A stretch of DNA of 64,000 nucleotides from Cytophagales bacterium (GCA_004292855.1 RDXN01000030.1:124001-188000); one strand, 5' to 3'. Shown: positions 7,874-16,421, numbered from the stretch's first letter. The notes: generated by a model from the letters alone, not told the origin. Numbers and translations are program-made.

Positions 7874-9168
7874 AACGGTTCATTCTTCTGGCACTCTGCC
7901 TCACCACCACTCTAGCCACCGCCCAACGCCTGACGCTGGAGCAGTGCATCCGGTATGCCCAAACCAACAGCCCCGACGTGCAGGGGCGAACCCTTCAAAC
8001 CCGTCGCGACGAAGCACAACTCATCCAACTACGGCAGTCGCAATGGCCATCGGCCAATGGCTCCTATTCGCAGGGGCTGAATCTGGGCCGCAACATCGAT
8101 CCGTTTACGAACGTCTACGTGCAGCAAACGATCCACAGCAGTAGTTTGGGGGCCACCCTAAACTGGAACGTGTTTAACGGCTTCCGCACGGTAAACCAAA
8201 TCCGGCAAACCGAAAAAACGATTCAGGCCGACGTTCAGGACGTAGCCGCCAACCGGTTTGACTTGGGCATTCAAGTGACGCTGGCCTATATGCAACTGTT
8301 GCAGCAACAAGCCGTTATCACGATTGCCGAAAACGCCTTGAGCCTGATCGAGAAACAACGCCAACGGGCCGAGGTGTTGATTCGCGAAGGACAACTGGCC
8401 CTGGCAACCCTGCTGGACCTGGACGCGCAACTGGCTACGGCCAAACTTGACCTCAGCACAGCCCGCAACGCCCATCAACTCGCCCGGCTCAACCTGGAAA
8501 GCCTGCTGAACTGGCGCAGTTCGGAACCGCTCACCATTGAGCCAATTTCCACGCCCGAACTGACGGCAAAGCCCCCCCCATTGACCAATCTGATGCTGGC
8601 CGACCGAATAGTGCAACGGCAACCGAGCCTGCAAGCCGCTCGTTTCCGGCTCGAAAGTGCCGACGCTGGCCTTGCCCTGGCCAAAGCGGGGGCTTACCCT
8701 ACAGTTTCGGTGGGAGCCGGGTTTGGTACGGCTTATTCGAGTGTGGCGGCTCGTGATGAGTTCAGGTTCTTGAATCAGCTTTGGTATAATTTGGGGCAAT
8801 ACGTCCGGGCAACAGTCTCGTTCCCAATCTTTGATGCCGGACAACTCCGCTTCCAACTGACCCAGGCGCGGCTCAATCGGCAAAGTGCCATTATTCAGGT
8901 TGAGCGCGACCATCAACGCGTAGTTCAGGCCATTCGGCAAGCCGAAGCCGCCTGTCAGATTTCCCTTGAAGCGTTAACGAATACCCGGATCGTCACCGAA
9001 TCTCGGCGGTTGGCCTACGAGGGCGCCGTTGTTCGATTTGAAGAAGGCTTGCTACACACCGTCGAGTTAGAAACATACCGAAACAGTTGGTTAAAAGCGC
9101 AGACTGACCTGGCCAAGGCTAATTATGAGGTCTTTTTTAGGAAGCGAGTTTTGGGGTTTTATCAGTAA
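7870..9168 (+). CDS. TolC-like outer-membrane efflux protein
   Basis: A 432-residue protein with a signal peptide (MKRFILLALCLTTTLATAQ) followed by two TolC/OEP repeats, seen as LTLEQCIRYAQTNSPDVQ near the start and amphipathic helices such as ARFRLESADAGLALAKAGAYP in the second half. It would form the trimeric channel through which the processed peptide leaves the cell. It is the last gene of the cassette, and the next gene (9201) is a separate toxin-antitoxin pair. Confidence 0.9.
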   Translation: MKRFILLALCLTTTLATAQRLTLEQCIRYAQTNSPDVQGRTLQTRRDEAQLIQLRQSQWPSANGSYSQGLNLGRNIDPFTNVYVQQTIHSSSLGATLNWNVFNGFRTVNQIRQTEKTIQADVQDVAANRFDLGIQVTLAYMQLLQQQAVITIAENALSLIEKQRQRAEVLIREGQLALATLLDLDAQLATAKLDLSTARNAHQLARLNLESLLNWRSSEPLTIEPISTPELTAKPPPLTNLMLADRIVQRQPSLQAARFRLESADAGLALAKAGAYPTVSVGAGFGTAYSSVAARDEFRFLNQLWYNLGQYVRATVSFPIFDAGQLRFQLTQARLNRQSAIIQVERDHQRVVQAIRQAEAACQISLEALTNTRIVTESRRLAYEGAVVRFEEGLLHTVELETYRNSWLKAQTDLAKANYEVFFRKRVLGFYQ

Positions 9169-9200
9169 TAGATAGTAACTTCACACAAAACAGACTCGTT

Positions 9201-9422
9201 ATGCAACTCACACTCGAAGTTCCCGATCAGCACGTTCCCTTTTTTAAGGATTTAGTGAAGCACCTTAACTTTCCGGTTATGGTTGAAGACGACGAAACTG
9301 ACGATGAACCATCCCCTGAACAACTCAAAGCCGAAATGCGGCAAGCTGTGGCGGAGTTGAAACTGGTTAGGCAAGGCAAATTGAAATCTCGTCCTATAGC
9401 TGATGTTCTCAATGAACTATAA
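9201..9422 (+). CDS. Probable antitoxin of a RelE-type pair
   Basis: A small acidic protein of 73 residues starting MQLTLEVPDQHVPFFKDL and ending RQGKLKSRPIADVLNEL. The beta-strand start plus helical acidic tail is the layout of small Bacteroidetes antitoxins that pair with RelE/ParE toxins. The 3' end overlaps the next reading frame. The assignment rests mainly on size and on the toxin-like gene that follows. Confidence 0.65.
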   Translation: MQLTLEVPDQHVPFFKDLVKHLNFPVMVEDDETDDEPSPEQLKAEMRQAVAELKLVRQGKLKSRPIADVLNEL

Positions 9423-9744
9423 CGTTGAGACCATCCCTACTTTCGACCGGCAGCTTAAACGGCTAGCCAAGAAATTTCTGTCGTTGAAAACCGACTTAAA
9501 AGAGTTGACAGACAGCCTCGCGGAAACCCCCACGCAAGGCACATCGTTAGGTAACAATTGCTATAAAATCAGGCTGAGTATTCGCAGTAAGGGCCGGGGA
9601 AAATCGGGTGGCTCGCGTGTTGTCACCCACGTTCGGGTGGAGGGTGAGACGGTATATCTGTTGTCGATTTACGACAAATCGGAAAGGTCAAACCTGATTG
9701 AGGGCGAGTTGGATAATTTGCTTACGGAGGTTATGAATGAGTAA
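9403..9744 (+). CDS. RelE/ParE-family toxin
   Basis: A basic protein of 110-113 residues; ATG at 9403 or 9412 (MNYNVETI) are both possible and both overlap the antitoxin. It has features of the RelE/HigB fold: TFDRQLKRLAKKFLSLKTDL at the N-terminus, the central strand NCYKIRLSI and a C-terminal VYLLSIYDKSERSN. RelE proteins are ribosome-dependent mRNA endonucleases, kept in check by the partner. Catalytic residues cannot be assigned with certainty. Confidence 0.72.
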   Translation: MFSMNYNVETIPTFDRQLKRLAKKFLSLKTDLKELTDSLAETPTQGTSLGNNCYKIRLSIRSKGRGKSGGSRVVTHVRVEGETVYLLSIYDKSERSNLIEGELDNLLTEVMNE

Positions 9745-9749
9745 CGGTA

Positions 9750-9802
9750 GGGGCGGACCCACGTGTCCGCCCGTAATCTTAATACCACCACGTGTCCGCC
9801 CA
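9750..9802. repeat. Palindromic repeat, CCACGTGTCCGCCC twice
   Basis: The inverted repeat GGGCGGACCCACGTGTCCGCCC starts the stretch, and CCACGTGTCCGCCC recurs at about 9788. It lies between the toxin gene and engB and looks like a REP-type intergenic element. It may also act as a terminator for the toxin gene, although no T-run follows. Confidence 0.5.
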
Positions 9803-9873
9803 TTGACCTGCCCAATACGCCGTGAGTTTGTGAGAAATTGCCGACTTTTGTGGTTTCAAACGTGTTTCGCGTC

Positions 9874-10512
9874 ATGCAAATCAAATCAGCCGAATTTCTA
9901 ATCAGTAATACCGACCTCGACAAGTGCCCCAAACCCGACAAACCCGAATACGCGTTCATCGGGCGGTCGAACGTGGGAAAATCGTCGCTGATCAACATGC
10001 TTGTGAGTCGGCATGGGCTGGCTAAAACCTCGCAAACACCGGGTAAAACGCAGTTAGTCAATCACTTCATTATCAATAAAGAGTGGTATCTGGTCGATTT
10101 GCCGGGTTACGGTTTCGCGCAGGTGGGCAAGGCAACCCGCGCCGGATTTGCCCGCATGATCGACGCCTATCTGACCACCCGCGCCAACCTGCTCTGCACG
10201 TTCGTGTTGATTGACGGACGAATTGCACCTCAAAAAATCGACCTCGATTTCATTACCCGCCTGGGCGAACAGGGCATTCCATTTGTATTGGTGTTTACCA
10301 AAACGGAGAAGCTCAAATCGGGTGGTTTGCAGAACATTCAGGACCGTTACAAGGCGGCACTAACCGAGATGGGCTGGGATGAATTTCCGCAGATGTTTCT
10401 GACCTCGGCCACGAGCCGGGCCGGGCAGAAAGAACTGCTCGATTTTATCGAACCCCTCAATAAAGCCTTCGAGATACCCCAAATGGGCGAGAAGAGACCG
10501 TGGCAACAGTAG
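9874..10512 (+). CDS. engB: Ribosome-biogenesis GTPase EngB (YihA/YsxC)
   Basis: A GTPase of 212 residues from ATG 9874 (MQIKSAEFL); an upstream TTG is less likely. G-motifs are visible: G1 GRSNVGKSS, G2 TPGKT, G3 DLPGYG and G4 TKTEKL (TKxD-like), followed by LTSATSRAGQKEL for G5. EngB acts in assembly of the large ribosomal subunit and is usually essential. It stands alone between repeat 9750 and the terminator at 10544, facing the rhodopsin gene. Confidence 0.95.
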   Translation: MQIKSAEFLISNTDLDKCPKPDKPEYAFIGRSNVGKSSLINMLVSRHGLAKTSQTPGKTQLVNHFIINKEWYLVDLPGYGFAQVGKATRAGFARMIDAYLTTRANLLCTFVLIDGRIAPQKIDLDFITRLGEQGIPFVLVFTKTEKLKSGGLQNIQDRYKAALTEMGWDEFPQMFLTSATSRAGQKELLDFIEPLNKAFEIPQMGEKRPWQQ

Positions 10513-10543
10513 AATTGCCTGGCCGTTTAAAAACTGCCCAAAA

Positions 10544-10573
10544 AAAGGGTGCCTCACAAACGAAGCACCCTTT
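10544..10573. terminator. Bidirectional terminator, engB / rhodopsin
   Basis: AAAGGGTGC at 10544-10552 pairs with GCACCCTTT at 10565-10573 across a 12-nt loop. A-rich sequence flanks the left side, giving a T-run on the minus strand. It lies between two convergent genes and can serve both, more clearly the minus-strand rhodopsin. Confidence 0.7.
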
Positions 10574-10597
10574 CCCAATTATAGACGAGCTAGTCTA

Positions 10598-11365
10598 TCA
10601 CACTTCTAAAGCTGCTGTCCGCGACGAAACCTGTGCATTTTTGTGTTCGTTCTGCGTCGATGCCATAGCGGCAGCGTACACAACGAGACCAAAACCGATC
10701 TTGTTGATCGCATCGCCAATGTTGTAGACGAGGTCCAGATTCAGGCCCATACCACCCAACAGACCGCCGGGCATCGCCATGTAGCCGATTGGGTAAATAC
10801 CCCAGCCAATAATTACGAAGTTGCGTAGCAACCGAACGGCTTTTGCCACCTCTGGATTGGGTGAGGCATCGGCTGTTTTCTTTACATCGCCCAGCGTTGC
10901 TTCATATACAATACCGAGGTAACCCAACGTTGATATGGCTCCCCACATGACCGTGTTGGCCGGGTCGATAGACTCACCGATGTAGCCCGTCACGAGCATA
11001 AATACGGAGTAGGCGATCAGCTTCCACAATGTAGACGACTTTCCACCGTAAGGCTTTATCAACAGGTAGAACTCCACACACATCAACGGAACGGTCAGTG
11101 TCCAGTCGATGTACCGAAACTCGGTGGGTGAGGTTTTGGTCTCCAGCCACACGCCCCGCATGTAGAAATAGTGAACAGCAGCAATCATGGTAATCAGCCC
11201 TGAAATCAGCAGGGATGTTTTCCATTTGCCATCGACCTGACTACGTTCCATAAAAAAGAACACCGATGCCGCAAACATCGACATGTAGCCAGTGAAGAAC
11301 GTGAAACCGATCACGTCGCCGGGCTGGAGTACCTCCAGCAAGAGAGAGTCGAAGAAATTATACAT
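10598..11365 (-). CDS. Proton-pumping rhodopsin (proteorhodopsin type)
   Basis: A 255-residue, seven-helix microbial rhodopsin. The helix C motif RYIDWTLTVPLMCVEFYLL gives D87, T91 and E98, matching the D97/T101/E108 (DTE) proton-pump set of proteorhodopsin. H65 matches the counter-ion partner H75. The retinal-binding lysine is K222 in GDAINKIGFG, with D218 four residues before it. The position equal to proteorhodopsin residue 105 is M95, a residue associated with green absorption. It should pump protons outward in light. The retinal synthase gene blh lies 193 bp upstream on the same strand. Helix E (WGAISTLGYLGIVYE) would need alignment to judge whether a carotenoid antenna could reach the retinal. 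Confidence 0.95.
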   Translation of the reverse strand: MYNFFDSLLLEVLQPGDVIGFTFFTGYMSMFAASVFFFMERSQVDGKWKTSLLISGLITMIAAVHYFYMRGVWLETKTSPTEFRYIDWTLTVPLMCVEFYLLIKPYGGKSSTLWKLIAYSVFMLVTGYIGESIDPANTVMWGAISTLGYLGIVYEATLGDVKKTADASPNPEVAKAVRLLRNFVIIGWGIYPIGYMAMPGGLLGGMGLNLDLVYNIGDAINKIGFGLVVYAAAMASTQNEHKNAQVSSRTAALEV

Positions 11366-11558
11366 AAAGTAAACGTGTATTAAAGGGATTAAACTGGATT
11401 ACTGTGCAATTATTTACAGAAATAGTAACAGTTCAAGGTTTCCTTTTGTTTAGGATTTATAGAAAATAATTAAACAAAAATTACTACAAACCCTTCAGTT
11501 AATCGTATTGGCGTTTTGTTGAAATTTTTTAATTGTTATTTAATTATCTAAGAAATAG

Positions 11559-12533
11559 CTATTTAGAGGCAGAGGCTACCGAAAAGATGCGGTGCATCAC
11601 CCGTACGTGGGGCAACGTAATTAGTGAAAGAAAGATAAACAAAATAGGAATTAGCTCGGTCAAGGAAAATAGTTGGTCATAGAGTACGCCACCTATCAAT
11701 AAAAAAGCAAAAGCTAACCCAGTCAATGGGACGGACTTCGTCCAAACATTCCAGATTTCGGTGCTCAACGAATGCTCGTTGGCGCGGAGGTACTGCCGAA
11801 TGGTATCAAACGAGTTGAGGGAATGCCAGCCCCCAAAATAGAGCATAAATGCAGGCAACAGGGGCAGATAAAACGTTAGGGCCAGAATGCTCAGTAGTCG
11901 GATAAGCCGCCAGCCATTAACGGCCAAGGACCGATGCGCTGAGGCCAGCATCGATAAAATGAGTACTTGCGTAAACCAGGCCCGTAAAAGCAGACCAGAG
12001 TGGTTGGTCATCCACTGCCACGTTTGGAGAGCGGTTTCGTTTTGTCGAACCAAGCCGATTATGATTGGTGTAGCTTCGGAAGCGTGATTCAGCAAAATGA
12101 AAGCCAGCACGAAACCGCCCGACAACAACCGCACCAACGACCATTGTCGGGTATGAGGAGCGTTTGGGAGGTCGGTTTCGCCAAAGTGCCAGGCCGAAAT
12201 CAGTAAGAACAACAGTAAACTTAGTGTAGGAACCAACAGCCACAGTAGCCCGTATAAACCGGCAGTAGCTAAGTAATTGGCTATAAATGAGAGCATTGAA
12301 AATGAATGCCCCAACCGGGAGGCCCGTTCCTGTTCCAGCAGGTGATCGAGGGCACCATGCGGTATGCCTGAAAGTACCAGAAACAAGCCGCAAAACACCA
12401 GTTGTGTGGATAAACCGAGTTGGCCGACCAAATGTTGGTACACAACAAGAGACAGCCCAATACCAATTGTGCCGACAGAAGGCCTTTTTACCAAAAAACG
12501 AAACAGGACACCAATTGCTTTGTAGAGTGACAT
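11559..12533 (-). CDS. blh: Beta-carotene 15,15'-dioxygenase Blh
   Basis: A 324-residue multi-pass membrane protein of the Brp/Blh family, which cleaves beta-carotene into two retinal molecules. Histidine-bearing family motifs are present: SGIPHGALDHLL (H59, D63, H64), SAWHFGETD (H116), FGGWHSLNSF (H237) and LPHVRVMHRI (H309, H314). It supplies chromophore to the adjacent rhodopsin. The pair is probably transcribed blh first, although the 193-bp AT-rich gap leaves room for a separate rhodopsin promoter. No carotenoid (crt) gene is in the window, so beta-carotene must come from elsewhere on the genome. Confidence 0.92.
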   Translation of the reverse strand: MSLYKAIGVLFRFLVKRPSVGTIGIGLSLVVYQHLVGQLGLSTQLVFCGLFLVLSGIPHGALDHLLEQERASRLGHSFSMLSFIANYLATAGLYGLLWLLVPTLSLLLFLLISAWHFGETDLPNAPHTRQWSLVRLLSGGFVLAFILLNHASEATPIIIGLVRQNETALQTWQWMTNHSGLLLRAWFTQVLILSMLASAHRSLAVNGWRLIRLLSILALTFYLPLLPAFMLYFGGWHSLNSFDTIRQYLRANEHSLSTEIWNVWTKSVPLTGLAFAFLLIGGVLYDQLFSLTELIPILFIFLSLITLPHVRVMHRIFSVASASK

Positions 12534-12646
12534 GTGGTAATGGAGACGGTGGGTAAATGCTTTACAATCACAACCTTCTTTGACGTATATTGTTTGTTTT
12601 GTCCATAAAATTGCCTCATTAGTGCAAATTGTAGATTCATTCAGAT

Positions 12647-12676
12647 TTATTAACTCCTGCTCCCTTCGTACCTTTG
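12647..12676 (+). promoter_or_regulatory. Promoter of DUF5606 gene
   Basis: TACCTTTG at 12669-12676 is an exact match to the Bacteroidetes -7 box TAnnTTTG. TTA at 12647-12649, 19 bp upstream, is a near match to the -33 TTG. The start codon of the following gene is about 60 bp downstream. Confidence 0.6.
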
Positions 12677-12739
12677 GCCCTCGTTTAACAAATTAAAAAC
12701 AATACGCCATTCTCTATTGGCGTTGTAGGGTTAGTGAGT

Positions 12740-13255
12740 ATGGAAGCATTACGTCAGATTGCCAATATCAGCGGCTACGGTGGCCTGTATCGAATCCTGA
12801 AGCCGAGCCGTGCGGGTGTGATTGTTGAAACACTCGACAACAAGAAAGAAAAAACCATGATGGGGCCAACGGCCCGGGTCTCGGTTCTGAACGATATTTC
12901 GATGTACGTCGATACGCCCGAGCAATCGGTTGCCCTCGGCGACGTGTTGCGGGCCGTAGCCGATAAATTTGGTGATGAGCTACCCGTAACCCCTAAAAGC
13001 TCCGATGCTGAACTCGGCTCGTTTATGGGTGAGGTACTGCCCGATTACGACCGGGAGCGCGTTCGCACGTCCGACATCAAGAAACTGGTTAGTTGGTACA
13101 CTATTTTGCGTCAGTACGCTCCCGAACTGTTTGAAGCTCCTGCTAGTGATCCGGCAGTTGCCGAAGCGGAGTTGACAGCGGCTGGCGATCCAGTCGTTGC
13201 TGAAACAGCCGAAACAAAATCAACCGACGACGCAACGGCTCCCGCAGCGGAGTAG
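12740..13255 (+). CDS. DUF5606 protein
   Basis: A 171-residue cytoplasmic protein from ATG 12740 (MEALRQIANISGYGGLYRIL). A conserved N-terminal part of about 135 residues has the features of the Bacteroidetes DUF5606 family: GLYRILKPSRAGVIVETLD, a middle segment ISMYVDT and IKKLVSWYTILRQYAPELF. An acidic, alanine-rich tail follows. The function is unknown. The gene is followed by a strong terminator at 13302. Confidence 0.75.
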   Translation: MEALRQIANISGYGGLYRILKPSRAGVIVETLDNKKEKTMMGPTARVSVLNDISMYVDTPEQSVALGDVLRAVADKFGDELPVTPKSSDAELGSFMGEVLPDYDRERVRTSDIKKLVSWYTILRQYAPELFEAPASDPAVAEAELTAAGDPVVAETAETKSTDDATAPAAE

Positions 13256-13301
13256 CTCGTGCATCGTTAGTCAAGTTGGTCTCCATTTTTCAGTGAGAAC
13301 G

Positions 13302-13341
13302 AAAAAGCCGCGAAATGCCCTTTGGCTCGCGGCTTTTTTTT
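13302..13341 (+). terminator. Rho-independent terminator
   Basis: AAGCCGCG and CGCGGCTT pair across a 15-nt loop and are followed by a T-run. The hairpin closes the DUF5606 transcript and ends 12 bases before the RDD gene start, so that gene may start from read-through or a very short leader. Confidence 0.8.
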
Positions 13342-13352
13342 ATGTTTGTCTC

Positions 13353-14057
13353 ATGCCTGTACAAATCCGAACCTCGCAAAACGTCCTGCTCGAATACGAA
13401 CCCGCTAGCCTCGGCGACCGGCTCGTGGCTACACTGCTCGACTACCTGATTTTTTTTGGATGGCTTATTCTGGCGGGCTACGTGGCCAATGCTGGCGGGC
13501 GTGCTCTGGGCAATTATTTCTGGTTCTTTTTCGTAATAGCCCCCTTCCTGCTCTACGATCTGCTTTGCGAGTGGCTTTTGAACGGCCAAAGCCTAGGCAA
13601 GTTGGCCATGAGTATACGGGTCGTAAAGTTCGATGGCTCACGGCCCGGCTTGGGCGATTACCTGATCCGGTGGTTATTCCGATTGATCGACACACGCATC
13701 CTGAACGGGGTGGTCGCGATGGTGGCGGTGGCGGCTAACGAGCAGGGACAACGCCTGGGCGATATTGCCGCCGGAACCACCGTGGTAAAGGTAAAAGCCC
13801 CCATCACGCTCGACGACGTGTTGCACCGGATGCTCCCCGACGACCACGTTGTGCAGTTCCCCGACGTGATTGCCCTCTCCGACCGCGACATGAATATTGT
13901 GCGCGACACGCTCCGCACGCGCCACCCGCTGCTGCTGGTCCGGGCTACCGAGCGTGTTAAATCCGTGACCGGCATTTCGTCCCCAATGCCCGCCGACGTA
14001 TTTTTGCAGACCGTCGTGGCCGATCATCAATTCATGACCACGCGGGGAACCGCATGA
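13353..14057 (+). CDS. RDD-family membrane protein
   Basis: A 234-residue protein from ATG 13353 (MPVQIRTSQNVLLEYEPASL). The N-terminal RDD domain has PASLGDRLVATLLDYLIFF with the Arg-Asp-Asp signature, two to three membrane helices and the typical NGQSLGKLAMSIRVV segment. The C-terminal 80 residues are soluble (DRDMNIVRDTLRTRHPLLLV). RDD proteins are membrane proteins of uncertain, possibly transport, function. The stop overlaps the amidohydrolase start (ATGA). Confidence 0.85.
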   Translation: MPVQIRTSQNVLLEYEPASLGDRLVATLLDYLIFFGWLILAGYVANAGGRALGNYFWFFFVIAPFLLYDLLCEWLLNGQSLGKLAMSIRVVKFDGSRPGLGDYLIRWLFRLIDTRILNGVVAMVAVAANEQGQRLGDIAAGTTVVKVKAPITLDDVLHRMLPDDHVVQFPDVIALSDRDMNIVRDTLRTRHPLLLVRATERVKSVTGISSPMPADVFLQTVVADHQFMTTRGTA

Positions 14058-15244
14058 TTGAGTCGATAAAATCCCTCTCCCGGCAATTTGCTGCCGATAC
14101 CGTTGCCACGCGCCGACACTTGCATGCCCACCCCGAACTGTCGTTCCAGGAGCATCAAACGGCTCGCTATGTGGCCGACCAACTCCGGGCCATCGGTCTG
14201 ACCCCGCAGGAGGGCGTGGCTAATACGGGCGTGGTAGCCCTAATCGAAGGTACTAAAACGCCGTCAGGCAGAGTGGTGGGATTGCGGGCCGATATGGACG
14301 CGTTGCCGATTCGCGAGGCCAACGACGTGCCCTACAAATCGACGGTAGAGGGGGTCATGCACGCCTGCGGACACGACGCCCACACGGCAAGTTTATTGAG
14401 TACGGCCCGGATTCTGCACACCCTGCGCGACGAGTTTTCAGGAACCGTGAAGCTGGTTTTTCAGCCTGCCGAGGAGAAAGCTCCGGGCGGGGCTTCGCTC
14501 ATGATTAAAGATGGCGTATTGGAAAATCCGGCCCCGGTCAGTATGTTGGGGCAGCACGTGGCTCCCAACATCCAGGCGGGTAAAATCGGCTTCCGCGAGG
14601 GCATGTACATGGCGAGTACCGACGAGCTATACCTGACCGTTCGTGGAAAAGGGGGTCACGGTGCCATGCCTGACACCCTGATTGATCCGGTTCTGATTGC
14701 CTCGCACATCATTGTGGCGATGCAGCAGGTTATCAGCCGCAACCGGCCTCCGGCGAGTCCGTCGGTGCTGTCGTTTGGGCGGTTCATTGCCGATGGCGTC
14801 ACGAACGTAATTCCGAACGAGGTGACCATCGAAGGCACGTTCCGTTGCATGAACGAACAATGGCGCGAAGAGGGCCTCCGTCGAATGAAAAAACTGGCCG
14901 AAGGGATGGCCGAAGCAATGGGCGGCACCTGCGAATTTGAGCGGGTTACGGGCTACCCGTTCCTGAAAAACCACCCCGAACTCACCCGCCGAACCCGCTC
15001 GGCCACCGAAGCCTACATGGGTCAGGAAAACGTGGTTGACCTCGACCTCTGGATGGCGGGCGAAGATTTTGCCTTTTACTCACAAGTGGTCGACTCGTGC
15101 TTTTACCGGCTTGGCACGCGCAACGAGTCGCGGGGTATTGTATCGGGGGTTCACACGCCCACGTTCGATATTGACGAAACTGCCCTCGACATTGGCCCCG
15201 GCCTGATGGCCTGGCTGGCCGTGGAGGAGTTGGGACGGTTGTAG
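14054..15244 (+). CDS. M20-family amidohydrolase
   Basis: A 396-residue metal-dependent amidohydrolase of the hippurate/N-acyl amino acid hydrolase group (M20D). It has the metal-binding sequences GLRADMDALPI and HACGHDAHTASLL, the PAEEKAPGG general-base segment and GQHVAP. The lid domain is seen in GKGGHGAMPDTLIDP. The likely reaction is removal of an acyl group from an N-acyl amino acid; substrate and localisation are not shown by sequence, and no signal peptide is present. It is translationally coupled to the RDD gene. Confidence 0.9.
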   Translation: MIESIKSLSRQFAADTVATRRHLHAHPELSFQEHQTARYVADQLRAIGLTPQEGVANTGVVALIEGTKTPSGRVVGLRADMDALPIREANDVPYKSTVEGVMHACGHDAHTASLLSTARILHTLRDEFSGTVKLVFQPAEEKAPGGASLMIKDGVLENPAPVSMLGQHVAPNIQAGKIGFREGMYMASTDELYLTVRGKGGHGAMPDTLIDPVLIASHIIVAMQQVISRNRPPASPSVLSFGRFIADGVTNVIPNEVTIEGTFRCMNEQWREEGLRRMKKLAEGMAEAMGGTCEFERVTGYPFLKNHPELTRRTRSATEAYMGQENVVDLDLWMAGEDFAFYSQVVDSCFYRLGTRNESRGIVSGVHTPTFDIDETALDIGPGLMAWLAVEELGRL

Positions 15245-15354
15245 TACCGGACACTGTCCGGTACAGCCGTAAGGCTGAAAACTAGGTTAGGCGATAATCA
15301 ATTTTTAACAAGGCAATCCATTGGCCTTACGGCCATGCCGGATAGTATCCGGCA
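15244..15354. repeat. REP-like palindromes in intergenic region
   Basis: It contains the perfect palindrome GTACCGGACAcTGTCCGGTAC (15244-15264) and TGCCGGATAgTATCCGGCA (15336-15354), the latter preceded by TTGGCCTTACGGCCA. The second part belongs to the same family as the element at 20683-20792. Nothing coding is seen here. Confidence 0.65.
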
Positions 15355-15384
15355 CTACAACACCGCTGGCACTACAATACCGCC

Positions 15385-15903
15385 ATGAAATACTCCAGTT
15401 TTACAATGCTACCTCGCTGGATTGCCGGCTCGGCCCTCGCCCTTTTACTCTCTGCTTGCTCCACGAGCAACATCTACATTACGCGCCATGCGGAGCGGGC
15501 CAACGAGTCGGACACCACGAGCTTGTCGGCGGCTGGGCACGTTCGGGCGCGGGCGTTGGCCGAGCGGCTTGCTTCAGAAGACATCGACAGTATTTTCGTT
15601 ACACCTTACCTCCGTACCGCACAAACGGCAACCCCGCTGGCCTCGCGGTTAGGCCTGCCGCTTACTAAATACCCAACCTCGCCCGTGTCGACCATTGCGA
15701 GTCGTTTGCGTAACTTACGCAGTAAAAACGCGCTGGTAGTGGGTCACAGCAATACTATTCTGGAGATTGCCAAAGCGTTGGGTACTACACCGTCCATCCA
15801 AAAAATTGAACACGCTGAGTATCGAAATGTCCTGTTCATACGGATGCGCCGTTCGCCATTTGGGCAGCGCGTGTACCTTTACGAACAGAAACTAAACCCC
15901 TGA
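15385..15903 (+). CDS. SixA-like histidine phosphatase lipoprotein
   Basis: A 172-residue protein with a lipoprotein signal (LLSACSTS, lipid Cys at about residue 27) and a short histidine-phosphatase domain: catalytic RHAER, an ARALAERLAS helix and the second His in VVGHSNTI. The fold and size resemble SixA-type phosphohistidine phosphatases, but the lipobox places it outside the cytoplasm, so a phosphoester substrate in the periplasm is more likely. It is followed by the small secreted protein at 15911 after only a few bases. Confidence 0.82.
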   Translation: MKYSSFTMLPRWIAGSALALLLSACSTSNIYITRHAERANESDTTSLSAAGHVRARALAERLASEDIDSIFVTPYLRTAQTATPLASRLGLPLTKYPTSPVSTIASRLRNLRSKNALVVGHSNTILEIAKALGTTPSIQKIEHAEYRNVLFIRMRRSPFGQRVYLYEQKLNP

Positions 15904-15910
15904 TTGCACC

Positions 15911-16405
15911 ATGTTTCGACGTTGTTTGTGGCTCCTGCTGTGTGTGGTGAGCCTAACCGCGATTGCCCAAACTAAACCTGCCAAGAAGAAACGGACGGTA
16001 AAGAAAACGGCTATTGCCAAAGCATCTGTCTCGCCCAAAGACTATACAGGCCGGGTCATTACGGTCACGAGCGGGGGAGGGGTCACGGGGCGGTCAACTT
16101 CGTATTTTTTGCAGGACGACGGTCGGCTTTATGGCAAACGCAGTACCGATGGCTCGTACACGCTCCTTGCCAAGCAAACCGCGCCCAGTACAAACCGCGT
16201 TTTTTGGTCGCTGGAGGACCGTTGTCTGATAAAAACCACCCAGTTCGACAACCCCGGTAACCTGTACAAGGCCGTGTCGTGGCGCAAGGGAACTGAGCAA
16301 TACAAAGTGGTTTGGGGAAGCCCTAAAGACAGTATCCCGGCTAACTACGAGAAATTCTATAGCACGTTCATGGCCATGATTCCGGCGAGTTTGAAGTTGA
16401 AGTAA
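15911..16405 (+). CDS. Secreted basic protein, unknown
   Basis: A 164-residue protein with a signal peptide (MFRRCLWLLLCVVSLTAIAQ) and a lysine-rich stretch after it (KPAKKKRTVKKTA). The remaining 110 residues look like a small beta-rich domain (VITVTSGGGVTGRSTSYFL). I do not recognise the family. It is in line with the phosphatase upstream and the M4 protease downstream (17-bp gap), so a shared transcript is likely. Confidence 0.7.
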   Translation: MFRRCLWLLLCVVSLTAIAQTKPAKKKRTVKKTAIAKASVSPKDYTGRVITVTSGGGVTGRSTSYFLQDDGRLYGKRSTDGSYTLLAKQTAPSTNRVFWSLEDRCLIKTTQFDNPGNLYKAVSWRKGTEQYKVVWGSPKDSIPANYEKFYSTFMAMIPASLKLK

Positions 16406-16421
16406 AGCAGCAGCAAATCCC

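Noticed and set aside
8158-8940. 260-codon minus-strand frame within the TolC-like gene
   Set aside because: Antisense to a clear outer-membrane efflux protein; composition is typical of a shadow frame.
11366-11558. Promoter for the rhodopsin gene in the gap after blh
   Set aside because: The gap is AT-rich and could hold one, but I found no TTG-N19-TAnnTTTG match on the minus strand, so none is annotated.
13197-13352. Longer start for the RDD gene
   Set aside because: The extension overlaps the DUF5606 gene and runs through a strong terminator; ATG 13353 gives a normal RDD start.
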